From contig CACOJQ010000004.1 of the NCBI GenBank assembly GCA_902627575.1, forward strand, positions 1 through 56,434: 56,434 nucleotides of DNA. The letters are read 5' to 3'. Shown piece after piece: positions 43,708 to 52,472 of this stretch; the first letter of the stretch is position 1, and every line of letters begins with the position of its first letter. A program made the translations under genes and the position numbers. The DNA is from an uncultured Bacteroidota bacterium (lineage in GTDB: Bacteria > Bacteroidota > Bacteroidia > Flavobacteriales > BACL11). Below the pieces are notes generated by a model. That model did no database searches. It was not told the origin of the DNA and saw only the letters and a list, made by a program, of their open reading frames with translations.

Positions 43708-43736
43708 CAAAAATAATATAAGTTTTAACAATACAA
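43708..43736 (-). promoter_or_regulatory. Promoter of tRNA-Arg
   Basis: On the minus strand TTG (43736-43734), 18 nt, then TATTTTTG (43715-43708), 9 nt before the tRNA 5' end. Both boxes and the spacing match the Bacteroidota consensus. Confidence 0.65.
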
Positions 43737-43791
43737 TTTTTTATTCTTTAATTAGTTATCTCCCATGAATGTATTATTATTGCTTTACAAT

Positions 43792-45996
43792 ATGAAAAAG
43801 TTAATTCTTCTATTTTTTCCCATATATATGGTTTCTCAAGATGTAAATATTGGAAGCTGGAAAAACTATTTGTCTTATAATTCTGCAACTCATATCTCTG
43901 AGGCTAATAATAAAATATATTGCGTAGCTAGCGAAGGTTTGTTTTATATTAACAAAGAAGACTTCTCTATTAATAGGCTGTCTAAAATCGACGGACTATC
44001 TGATTTAGAAATAAAATATGTTGCTTTTGCTAATGAAGACGATATAACAATTGTAGTATATAAAAACTGTAACATTGATTTAATAAAAAATGGACAAATC
44101 ATTAACATTTCAGATATAAAAAGAAAAGAAATAACTGGCGTTAAAGAAATATATAATGTTACTGTAAAAGAAAAAATTCTTTTTCTCTCATGCTCATTTG
44201 GACTTGTTCTTATTGATTTAGAAAGAGAAGAAATTAAAGATACCTACAATATAGGAGATATTAATGGGATGTTTGAGGTTAGAGGGTGTGCTTTCTTGGG
44301 AGACTCAATTATAGCAGCGACATCTAATGGGGTGTTTTATGCTGATGTAAACTCAATGAGTTTGTCTGATTTTAACAGCTGGAATGTTTTTCCTGGGTTT
44401 TCAAACAGTGTAAATTATGATAATATCATTTGTGCTAATGAAACTATTTATGTTGATACAACTGATGAGATAAAAAGCATAAGTTACAACAATAAACTAA
44501 TAAAAACATTTGTAGATAAAATAGAGGTTGTCAGCGAAAACAATGTAGCTGCTGAAATAAAAAGCCCTCTATTTTCAAATGTTATGTTTGCAATTAATGA
44601 CAATGAAAACAACCTTTGGGTAGCTGACTCTATTAATGGACTGTTAAGGTTTAACAACAATATTTTTATAGAAAGCTTCATACCTCAAGGACCTAAAAGA
44701 AATGAGGTATATAGTCTAAATTTCTCGGGGGGAAAACTATATCAGTGCCACGGAGGCCATGCTAATTTTGGGGCAAACGCTCTTATAAATGATGGCGTCT
44801 CTATAAAAGATGAATATGACTCATGGGTAAACTATGATCGTTATAAGCTGGGTAATGCAAGAGACATACTTGAAGTTGGCGTATGGGGGGGGGTAGAGTA
44901 CTATGCCTCCTGGTACCACGGAATAAGTGAGGTGAAAAACGGAGAGTTAGTTGTAAAACATGGTCATGCTAATACTAATGGGGCACTAGACACAACATAC
45001 TATTCAAATAATAGAATACGAATTTCTGACATTAAATTTGATCAAAACGGAACTCTTTGGGCGCTTAGCTCAGAAGTAAATCACCCCATTGTAGCGAAAA
45101 CTATTAATGACCAATGGTTTTCTTATACAATGAATCAAAATCAAGTTGATTTATTTTTTGATGACTTATTAATTGACCAGTCCGGTAATAAATGGGGAGT
45201 CATTGCAAGGGGTGGGGGATTGTTTGTTTATAATGACAACAGCACACTATCAAACAATGAAGACGATCAATATAAAATCCTAAATACAAACATAGGATCT
45301 GGAAAGCTGCCTTCAATGCAGACATACAGTCTGGCAGAAGATTTAGACGGGGCTGTTTGGGTAGGGACAGACAAAGGAGTTGCTGTTTTCTATAATCCCG
45401 ATTTGATTTTTTCAAATTTTAATTATGATGCTCAACAAATTCTTATTACAGAAGGTAACTACGGCCAGTACCTTTTAAGTGAAGAGAGGGTGAAGTGCAT
45501 TACAGTAGATGGGGCTAACAGAAAGTGGATTGGAACAGAAAAGTCTGGTGTTTTTCTGCTTTCAAAAGATGGACAAGAAGAGGTTCTTCATTTTACAAAA
45601 AACAACAGTCCTCTATTTTCCAATAACATTGTTGATATTGCAATTGACCCCCAAAACGGGGAGGTGTTTATAGCTACTGAAAAAGGTTTAATTTCGTATA
45701 GATCAGATGCTACAAAAGGTTCTTCAAAACAAGGTAAAACAAAAGTATTTCCAAATCCAGTAAGAGAAAATTATAATGGGCCCATAGCTATAAGCGGGCT
45801 AGTCACCGATGCAAAAGTTAAAATAACCGACATTGCAGGAGAGCTTGTGTTTGAAACGATAGCAAATGGAGGGCAGGCAATATGGAGTGGTAAAAATAAA
45901 TTTAACGAACGAGTCGCAACAGGTGTTTACCTTGTTTTTAGCACAAACTCATTTGGAGAAGAAACGATGGTGAGTAAAATTTTATTTATTAAATGA
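43792..45996 (+). CDS. porZ: Type IX secretion system component PorZ
   Basis: 734 residues from the ATG at 43792, which begins a signal peptide (MKKLILLFFPIYMVS); an in-frame ATG 27 bases upstream would spoil it. The body is two beta-propellers with repeated WVAD-, WVGTD- and WIGTE-type blades, starting IGSWKNYLSYNSATHI. It ends in a type IX C-terminal domain (KVFPNPVRENYNGPIAI to TGVYLVFSTN...KILFIK), the PorZ form. PorZ is part of the surface attachment complex and delivers anionic lipopolysaccharide to the sortase PorU. The position before recO is the standard context. Contains a nine-G tract at 44885-44893. Confidence 0.93.
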   Translation: MKKLILLFFPIYMVSQDVNIGSWKNYLSYNSATHISEANNKIYCVASEGLFYINKEDFSINRLSKIDGLSDLEIKYVAFANEDDITIVVYKNCNIDLIKNGQIINISDIKRKEITGVKEIYNVTVKEKILFLSCSFGLVLIDLEREEIKDTYNIGDINGMFEVRGCAFLGDSIIAATSNGVFYADVNSMSLSDFNSWNVFPGFSNSVNYDNIICANETIYVDTTDEIKSISYNNKLIKTFVDKIEVVSENNVAAEIKSPLFSNVMFAINDNENNLWVADSINGLLRFNNNIFIESFIPQGPKRNEVYSLNFSGGKLYQCHGGHANFGANALINDGVSIKDEYDSWVNYDRYKLGNARDILEVGVWGGVEYYASWYHGISEVKNGELVVKHGHANTNGALDTTYYSNNRIRISDIKFDQNGTLWALSSEVNHPIVAKTINDQWFSYTMNQNQVDLFFDDLLIDQSGNKWGVIARGGGLFVYNDNSTLSNNEDDQYKILNTNIGSGKLPSMQTYSLAEDLDGAVWVGTDKGVAVFYNPDLIFSNFNYDAQQILITEGNYGQYLLSEERVKCITVDGANRKWIGTEKSGVFLLSKDGQEEVLHFTKNNSPLFSNNIVDIAIDPQNGEVFIATEKGLISYRSDATKGSSKQGKTKVFPNPVRENYNGPIAISGLVTDAKVKITDIAGELVFETIANGGQAIWSGKNKFNERVATGVYLVFSTNSFGEETMVSKILFIK
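44885..44893 (+). repeat. Homopolymer G9 inside porZ
   Basis: Nine consecutive G encode W-G-G-V in GVWGGVEYY. A one-base slip would shift the frame halfway through the protein. It is striking in a genome of roughly 30% GC. Confidence 0.95.
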
Positions 45997-46697
45997 AATA
46001 TAAATCTAAAGGTATTGCTCTGACATATATAAAGTATGGTGAGACTTCGATAATAAGTAAGGTTTTTACTCAAGAGCACGGACTACAAAGTTTTATTATT
46101 AAAGGAGCAAGAGGCAAATCATCAAAAAAAAGAGTTGTTTTTTTTGAACCACTAACATTAATTAATATCACCGCCAACTATAATTCAAAAAAATCTTTGC
46201 AATTTCTGTCAGAGGTAACCGCTATTGATTCAATTAATTTCACAAAACAAAATATGAATAAGAAATTTATTGCGTTTTTTTTGGCAGAAGTAAGTTCAAA
46301 AGTTTTGCATGAGGGTGAAAAAAATGAATCTTTATTTAATTTCATCTGGAATCGAACTAAAGAACTTCAGCTCAACAACAAAACTGAGCTAAATTTTGTT
46401 TTGAAATATATGCTTGATTTATCATCGTACTTAGGCTTTTACCCATCAAGGGAAGGTTTTGATCTGCCTTATTTTAGTTTAACCGAAGGGTGTTTTGTAG
46501 CTAAAAATATAGTTGGAGAAACCTTAAGTAAAAAGAAAAGTACAACACTAAAATCGTTAATGAATAATAATAACTGTTTTATTACTCAGAGCGAAAGGAC
46601 AAATTTGCTACAAGATATTTTTTTGTATTATAGTGTACACAATCATAATTTAAGCAGTGTAAAATCTCATTTAATAATACAGGCGTTGAGAGTATGA
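45993..46697 (+). CDS. recO: DNA repair protein RecO
   Basis: 234 residues. N-terminal OB fold (KGIALTYIKYGETSIISKVFT...LQSFIIKGARGKSSKK), then a helical domain. Loads RecA with RecF/RecR. The zinc finger cysteines of some RecO proteins are absent (a single cysteine in TEGCFVA). Overlaps porZ and the TonB receptor gene by 4 bases each, so all three are on one message. Confidence 0.93.
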   Translation: MKYKSKGIALTYIKYGETSIISKVFTQEHGLQSFIIKGARGKSSKKRVVFFEPLTLINITANYNSKKSLQFLSEVTAIDSINFTKQNMNKKFIAFFLAEVSSKVLHEGEKNESLFNFIWNRTKELQLNNKTELNFVLKYMLDLSSYLGFYPSREGFDLPYFSLTEGCFVAKNIVGETLSKKKSTTLKSLMNNNNCFITQSERTNLLQDIFLYYSVHNHNLSSVKSHLIIQALRV

Positions 46698-48991
46698 TTA
46701 GATATCTTTTCATACTATCAATAATTTTTTCTCAAAATGTTTTTGGGCAAATAATTACTATTAAAGATAGTTTGTCGGACAAACCTATAGCAAATGCTAA
46801 TATTAAAACAAATGATTTAGGTTTGACGAGTAACTCTTATGGACAAGCTGATTTTAGTATCTTCAAAAAGGGTGACGTTATTACAATATCTCATATTTCA
46901 TATAAAAGTAAAGGTATAATTAAAAAAAATATTATAAATAATATTATTTATCTTAACAGTATGACAAATATATTGCCTGATATTGTTCTTACTGAAAATA
47001 ATAAAATCCCTCTTTCAGAAAAATATCCTGTTTTTACTATAAAACCTAAAGGGTTAAGACTTGTTGAAACATCAAGCGCTGAATTAGTGGCTAGCACATC
47101 TTCTGTTGTTGTACAAGAAAGTCAAGCGGGGGGGGGCAGTCCTAATTACAGAGGAATGGAGGCAAATAGGTTATTAATTGTTGTTGACGGAATTATGTTA
47201 AACAATACAATTTACAGAAGTGGACATATACAAAGCTCATCGTCTATAAATCCATTTTTTATTAAATCAATAGATCTTCTTTCTGGCCCTTCTTCAGTAG
47301 CATATGGAAGTGGTGCAATGGGGGGCGCGCTAATATTTAACACATTGGACCCTTTGGACACAAACCAACTAATAGTTCGGCAAATATTTGAGAGCAGTAG
47401 CAAAGCCGTAACTACTAATATACTTGGTCGTTACTATAGAAAAAAAATAAGTCAAATAACTGGTGTTTCTATTAAATCTGCTGATAATCTTAGAATGGGT
47501 AGTAATAGATTGCATGGATATGATAGTTGGGGAAATGAAATTGGAGTTGTAGATGATAATGAACAACTATTTACAAACTACTATAAGGGTGATTTTATTC
47601 ACAAAATTAAATACCTACACAATAAACATAATCAGTTTTTATCAAACACACAATACTCAATATCATCTGACATTGATCGATTTGACAAAATGAATGATCT
47701 AACAGAAGTAGGATTGAAATATTCAAAATGGTATTACGGTCCTCAAATGCGGTTTATGCAAAAGCTAGCGTATTTAGGTGGGTATAAATCTCTTTTATTT
47801 AACTCTTACAAGTTAAGTTTGGCTTTTCAAAATGTAAAGGAATCAAGGCATAAGCAGAAAAAAGATGATTTATATTTAAGTAACAGGATAGAAAACGTTA
47901 AAGTTTATGATGCTAACTTAAATTTTAATAAATCAATAGGTTCTAGCTCGCTGGTTTATGGAGGGGGGTTACGTTTACAAGAGGTGTTTTCTACAGCTTC
48001 CTTAACTAATCGCAATGAAAGTCTGTTTAATACCACAAGATATCCGGATGGGGGAAGTAATGTAAAAGATTTATTTCTCTATAGCCAAATGAATATTCCA
48101 CTTAATAATCTAATAGACCTTTTTTTTGGAGCAAGATGGAATAATGCAGAATTAAATGCTAGATTTAATGAGAATATAGTTTCGCTTGAAAATCTAAAAA
48201 ATAAAAACAACTCTTTTGTAAGGTCTATGGTTATATCTTATCAGCCTAAAACCTTTATTAGTGTTAATTTAGGATATTATAATGGTTTTAGAAATCCTAA
48301 TATAGATGATATTGGAAAGGTGTTTTCTAAAGATGGCAACAACGTGGTTTTACCAAATAAAAATCTAGAGCCAGAATACAGTAATAACTTTGAGGTTGCT
48401 GTTAATTATCGCTCAACTGGAGTTAATGCTTCTTTGCAGCTTTACAGAACTGAAATTGAAAATGCAATTGTTAGGGAATTCGGAACAATTAATGGGTCTG
48501 ACAGTATTATATACGATGGTGAAATGATGAGAGTTCAATTAAATAAAAACATTGCAAGCGCTAAAATAAATGGTCTTAGCGCTATTAGTAATATTAATTT
48601 ATCATCTAATATATCATTATACTCAAACATAAACTACATTGTAGGCAGTGATAATAATAGTGATCCACTTGCGCATATTCCTCCGCTAAATGGAAAGGTT
48701 TCATTAGAGTATAAAAATAAAAATTATTCTGTTGACTTTTATGCAGTTTATAATGAATGGAAGCATGTAGAAAATTATGATATTGCTGGAGTTGATAATC
48801 TTGAAGAAGCGACTAATGATGGGACTCCGGCTTGGTATACTTTAAATATTGGTTACACACAAAATATAACTCAAAATATGGTTGTTATGATGAAAATCAA
48901 AAATTTAACAGACATACATTATAAAACATTTGGATCAGGAATTAGCGCTAGCGGCAGAAACTTTATTGTTGCATTAAATACTTCTTTTTAA
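46694..48991 (+). CDS. TonB-dependent outer-membrane receptor
   Basis: 765 residues. Signal peptide (1 to about 18, ending VFGQ), a carboxypeptidase-regulatory-like domain (about 20-95), a plug (about 125-235, with SPNYRGMEANRLLIVVDG and SGPSSVAYGSGAMGGAL), and a 22-strand-type barrel ending in RNFIVALNTSF. Imports a ligand too large for porins; the substrate (siderophore, vitamin, peptide or glycan) is not evident, and no SusD partner is adjacent. Coupled to recO. A nine-G tract lies in the plug at 47128-47136. Confidence 0.93.
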   Translation: MIRYLFILSIIFSQNVFGQIITIKDSLSDKPIANANIKTNDLGLTSNSYGQADFSIFKKGDVITISHISYKSKGIIKKNIINNIIYLNSMTNILPDIVLTENNKIPLSEKYPVFTIKPKGLRLVETSSAELVASTSSVVVQESQAGGGSPNYRGMEANRLLIVVDGIMLNNTIYRSGHIQSSSSINPFFIKSIDLLSGPSSVAYGSGAMGGALIFNTLDPLDTNQLIVRQIFESSSKAVTTNILGRYYRKKISQITGVSIKSADNLRMGSNRLHGYDSWGNEIGVVDDNEQLFTNYYKGDFIHKIKYLHNKHNQFLSNTQYSISSDIDRFDKMNDLTEVGLKYSKWYYGPQMRFMQKLAYLGGYKSLLFNSYKLSLAFQNVKESRHKQKKDDLYLSNRIENVKVYDANLNFNKSIGSSSLVYGGGLRLQEVFSTASLTNRNESLFNTTRYPDGGSNVKDLFLYSQMNIPLNNLIDLFFGARWNNAELNARFNENIVSLENLKNKNNSFVRSMVISYQPKTFISVNLGYYNGFRNPNIDDIGKVFSKDGNNVVLPNKNLEPEYSNNFEVAVNYRSTGVNASLQLYRTEIENAIVREFGTINGSDSIIYDGEMMRVQLNKNIASAKINGLSAISNINLSSNISLYSNINYIVGSDNNSDPLAHIPPLNGKVSLEYKNKNYSVDFYAVYNEWKHVENYDIAGVDNLEEATNDGTPAWYTLNIGYTQNITQNMVVMMKIKNLTDIHYKTFGSGISASGRNFIVALNTSF
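47128..47136 (+). repeat. Homopolymer G9 inside the TonB receptor plug
   Basis: Nine G following a C encode A-G-G-G in ESQAGGGSPNYRG, about residue 146-149. Slippage here would truncate the receptor before the barrel. Confidence 0.95.
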
Positions 48992-49000
48992 AAAATCAAA

Positions 49001-49028
49001 TTGGTATAAAAAGTATTGATTATCTTTA
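49001..49028 (+). promoter_or_regulatory. Promoter of the Asp-box T9SS cargo gene
   Basis: TTG at 49001-49003, 17 nt, TATCTTTA at 49021-49028 (last base differs from the G of the consensus). The ATG at 49034 is 6 nt further on. Confidence 0.55.
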
Positions 49029-49033
49029 CACCT

Positions 49034-51553
49034 ATGAAAAATTATGTAATTGTTATTTTATCTTATTTTATTTCAACGCATGCACTTGGTCAAGTTTGGG
49101 AAGACAATCTTTTGAATATAAAGCCTGATGCCTCAATTTTTGAAAAATTCAATGCTTTTGAAGAACATAAGAAAACATTCCCTTATACCAAAGGAAACGG
49201 TTATAAACCATATGCGAGGAATATGGATTTCATACTAAAGCGTATTAATGAAAGTAGCTCTTTTAATCAAAATTCACTATATATTGAATGGTTAAATCAA
49301 AAAAAGATACATCAAAATAATAATTTCAAATCATCTGCAAATTGGATTGCTAAAGGGCCTATAAACACACCTATTATCTTGTCTAATAATAAAAAAAGAG
49401 GAAACGGACGAGTAAACTGTATTGCTTTTGATCCGTTGGACCCAAACATTATTTGGATTGGCTCACCTGCTGGCGGCTTGTGGAAATCTACCGATGGCGG
49501 TAACAATTGGACAACAAATACTGATAATCTACCTGTTATGGGTGTATCTCATATAGCTATTGATCCAAACAACACGCAAATTATGTATATTGTGACTGGT
49601 GATGCTATGGCTAGCGACACTTATAGTATTGGAATTTTAAAATCAACAGATGGAGGAGTAACATGGAACACTACAGGTTTAAGCTTTGATGTTGATCAGC
49701 AGCAAACTGTAAATAAAATTATTATTCACCCCAACTACTCTGATAGTTTATATGCAGTAACAAATTCAAATATAAGAATAAGTGGTGATGGGGGAAACAA
49801 CTGGCAAATTGTAGGAACAATTGGTCGGTGGAGAGATATAGAATTCAAACCTGATAACCCAAGGGTGTTATACGCTGCCAAACAGTCTAGTGGTAATTCA
49901 CAAATTTTTAGATCTACTGATGGGGGTTCAAGCTGGAATAATATAAGTGGAGGCATGTTAAGTAGTAGATATAGGCCCTTAATTGCAGTTACACCTGAGA
50001 ACCCAAATGTAGTATACGCTTTGTTTTCAGCTGCGGACTATGGATATCACGGTCTTTATAAATCAACGGACGCAGGAGACTCATGGGTTTTACAATCAAA
50101 CAGCCCAAATATTCTAGGAAGAGAAACCAGCGGCAATGGAACTGGTGGCCAGTCTTGGTATGATTTAAGCCTTGGTGTAGCCCCAAATAATGAAAACTTA
50201 GTATATGTCGGAGGTATAAATTTATGGCGCTCTGATGACGGAGGGGTAAGCTGGGATATTGACGGAAGTAGCGGTAACAGTAACAATTATTCATACATGC
50301 ATGTTGATCAACATGCTCTAGAGTTTAATCCGCATACAAACATAGCATATGCAGGTAATGATGGGGGGGTTTATAAATATATATCTAACTTAAACTCGTG
50401 GATAGATATTTCTGATGGATTAGAAATATCTCAATTTTACAATTTAGGCTTAGCAAAATCCAACCCAAATAAATTAGTTGCTGGAGCTCAAGACAACGGA
50501 ACAGAAATGCTAACAAATAGCACTTGGGATGCAATAATGGGTGGAGACGGTATGGAGTGTGCTATTGACCATTATGATGAAGATATCATTTACGCAGAAT
50601 ATCAATATGGTGGCTTAAGAAAGACTTATGACGGGGGTTATAATTGGGATAACATTAAGCCTGTTCCATATGAAGGTGCTTGGAACACTCCATACGCAAT
50701 GCACCCTATAAACAGCAATTTGCTTGTTATAGGATATGACGAGGTTTATAAAACAACAACAGGTGGTGCGATATGGGACTCTATTTCGTTTAATGTTAGT
50801 AATGGCCAGGCTTTACGCTCAATTGCCCTGGCTGCCTCAAATGAAGACTATATTTACGCAGCCTCTTACAGCAAAATAAAAGTCACAAAGGATGGTGGGC
50901 AATCTTGGACATATATTAAGCCAGGGCTTGCAAATTATAATATGACTGATATCGCTGTTGCAAATAATAATCCAGATAGGGCTTGGGTTACATTTTCTGA
51001 TTATAATAATGTCCATAAAGTATATGAAACAAACGATGCTGGAAGTAGTTGGATTAATATTTCTGGAAATAATCTTCCAGCACTACCAGTAAATTGTATT
51101 GTTTATCAGGGCGGAGCAAATGATGACCTGTACATAGGTACTGATATTGGAGTTTATTATAAAGATAACACTATGACTGAATGGGTGCCTTTTAATAATG
51201 GCTTGCCAAATGTTATAGTTAATGAATTAGAAATACACTATAATGAAGGTACAATTAGCGCGGCTACATATGGAAGAGGTGTTTGGGAGAGTCCATTAAA
51301 TACTATTTCAAATATTAATGAACATTCTCTACCAATCTCCTCTTTTAGAGTATTTCCTAATCCTGCTAAAAACAAAATAACACTCCACTCAACAAAAAAT
51401 AATTATAGTGTTACTATCTATTCTATGACTGGAGAAAAAATAATAACAACAAAAAACAAAGTAATTGACATCTCAAATCTTAAGAAAGGATGTTATATTA
51501 TAAATGTGTTTAATGATCAGTTTAGCCAAAGACAAAAGTTAATTATAGAATAG
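49034..51553 (+). CDS. Secreted sortilin/VPS10-like Asp-box protein with T9SS sorting domain
   Basis: 839 residues from the ATG at 49034; an in-frame TTG 18 bases earlier lies before the -7 element and is rejected. Signal peptide MKNYVIVILSYFISTHALGQ. The body contains about nine Asp-box repeats (STDGGNNW, STDGGVTW, SGDGGNNW, STDGGSSW, STDAGDSW, SDDGGVSW, TYDGGYNW, KDGGQSW, TNDAGSSW), the blade-end motif of sialidase and sortilin propellers. It closes with FRVFPNPAKNKITL...SNLKKGCYIINVF, a type-A T9SS sorting domain. Probably a surface glycan or protein binder; no sialidase catalytic residues can be assigned. Confidence 0.87.
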   Translation: MKNYVIVILSYFISTHALGQVWEDNLLNIKPDASIFEKFNAFEEHKKTFPYTKGNGYKPYARNMDFILKRINESSSFNQNSLYIEWLNQKKIHQNNNFKSSANWIAKGPINTPIILSNNKKRGNGRVNCIAFDPLDPNIIWIGSPAGGLWKSTDGGNNWTTNTDNLPVMGVSHIAIDPNNTQIMYIVTGDAMASDTYSIGILKSTDGGVTWNTTGLSFDVDQQQTVNKIIIHPNYSDSLYAVTNSNIRISGDGGNNWQIVGTIGRWRDIEFKPDNPRVLYAAKQSSGNSQIFRSTDGGSSWNNISGGMLSSRYRPLIAVTPENPNVVYALFSAADYGYHGLYKSTDAGDSWVLQSNSPNILGRETSGNGTGGQSWYDLSLGVAPNNENLVYVGGINLWRSDDGGVSWDIDGSSGNSNNYSYMHVDQHALEFNPHTNIAYAGNDGGVYKYISNLNSWIDISDGLEISQFYNLGLAKSNPNKLVAGAQDNGTEMLTNSTWDAIMGGDGMECAIDHYDEDIIYAEYQYGGLRKTYDGGYNWDNIKPVPYEGAWNTPYAMHPINSNLLVIGYDEVYKTTTGGAIWDSISFNVSNGQALRSIALAASNEDYIYAASYSKIKVTKDGGQSWTYIKPGLANYNMTDIAVANNNPDRAWVTFSDYNNVHKVYETNDAGSSWINISGNNLPALPVNCIVYQGGANDDLYIGTDIGVYYKDNTMTEWVPFNNGLPNVIVNELEIHYNEGTISAATYGRGVWESPLNTISNINEHSLPISSFRVFPNPAKNKITLHSTKNNYSVTIYSMTGEKIITTKNKVIDISNLKKGCYIINVFNDQFSQRQKLIIE

Positions 51554-52472
51554 CTTCAAATTCTTTCACGTGCATTCTTTTTGTGTTAGCTGGATCAAAA
51601 ACCAAGCCCACACAAACTGTGATTTTAGATGAAACTTTATACGTTTTAATTACAAAAACACCGCCCATAAAACCTCCTTTGAGCTTCCATAGACCCCTAT
51701 AAATACTGTTATTATATACAACAGGTAAATTTTTCTCAATTGTAACATGTGTTCCCTTTTCTTCTCCCATAAAATAAGTTTTAAAAACACTATCTACATT
51801 GGCCAAAACCTGTGTAGACAAGTCGGTTTTATCATAATTAAAAGAAAAAATGAAGATTTTTTTTATTTCATCCTTGTCTGGGGGGTCATATGTAGCCAAA
51901 AAAAGGTCATCGCTTTCAATTTCAGTTTTATATTTTTTTGGAATGACAGTCTTAACACCAAAATTTTTTAGGAGGGTCGTTTGAATATTTTTTTGTGAGT
52001 TTCTAGAAAATGATTTTCTAATCAATTCAAGCTCTTTTTTTTCCACAATTAACATAAGCTTTTTTAGTTTTTCGTACAGTTTTTTTATGTCGTTCTTCCA
52101 GTAAACCGATAGTAAAAAGTCTTTTTCAAGACTCTGAGAATTTATATCTTCAGTGGTTGATGATATTATCTTTATTACTTGTAAAACATTTTTTTGTTTA
52201 TTAAGTTCATTTGTGACTTCTGCCGCACTATTTACAATTATTGTAGAAAATAAAGGCTCACTTTGTAAAAGCCCTTCTATTGGTGAAGCAAATGTTATTT
52301 GAATTAAACTATCAACAATAACGTTTAATGATGAGTCTTCAACAAAAAAAATAACCTGGGAGTCCTCAACTTTAAATGTATTTGCTTTTTCAATACTATT
52401 TTCTGTACAGCTTAAAAAAAGTAATATAAATGAGGCTACTGTAATACTAAAACGCAGACTATATTTCTTCAT
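51543..52472 (-). CDS. DUF4837 family lipoprotein
   Basis: 309 residues from the ATG at 52470-52472. A slightly earlier ATG would add four residues before the signal peptide. The N-terminus KKYSLRFSITVASFILLFLSC ends in a lipobox with the lipidated cysteine near residue 22. It matches DUF4837, whose gene lies beside a LysM transglycosylase in Bacteroidota. Function unknown; an outer-membrane lipoprotein is likely. Its start overlaps the end of the upstream gene by 14 bases, and its stop overlaps the convergent T9SS cargo gene by 11 bases. Confidence 0.82.
   Translation of the reverse strand: MKKYSLRFSITVASFILLFLSCTENSIEKANTFKVEDSQVIFFVEDSSLNVIVDSLIQITFASPIEGLLQSEPLFSTIIVNSAAEVTNELNKQKNVLQVIKIISSTTEDINSQSLEKDFLLSVYWKNDIKKLYEKLKKLMLIVEKKELELIRKSFSRNSQKNIQTTLLKNFGVKTVIPKKYKTEIESDDLFLATYDPPDKDEIKKIFIFSFNYDKTDLSTQVLANVDSVFKTYFMGEEKGTHVTIEKNLPVVYNNSIYRGLWKLKGGFMGGVFVIKTYKVSSKITVCVGLVFDPANTKRMHVKEFEAIL

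Noticed and set aside
45993..51553. SusC/SusD-type polysaccharide utilisation locus
   Set aside because: The TonB receptor has no SusD partner and no glycoside hydrolase or regulator next to it.
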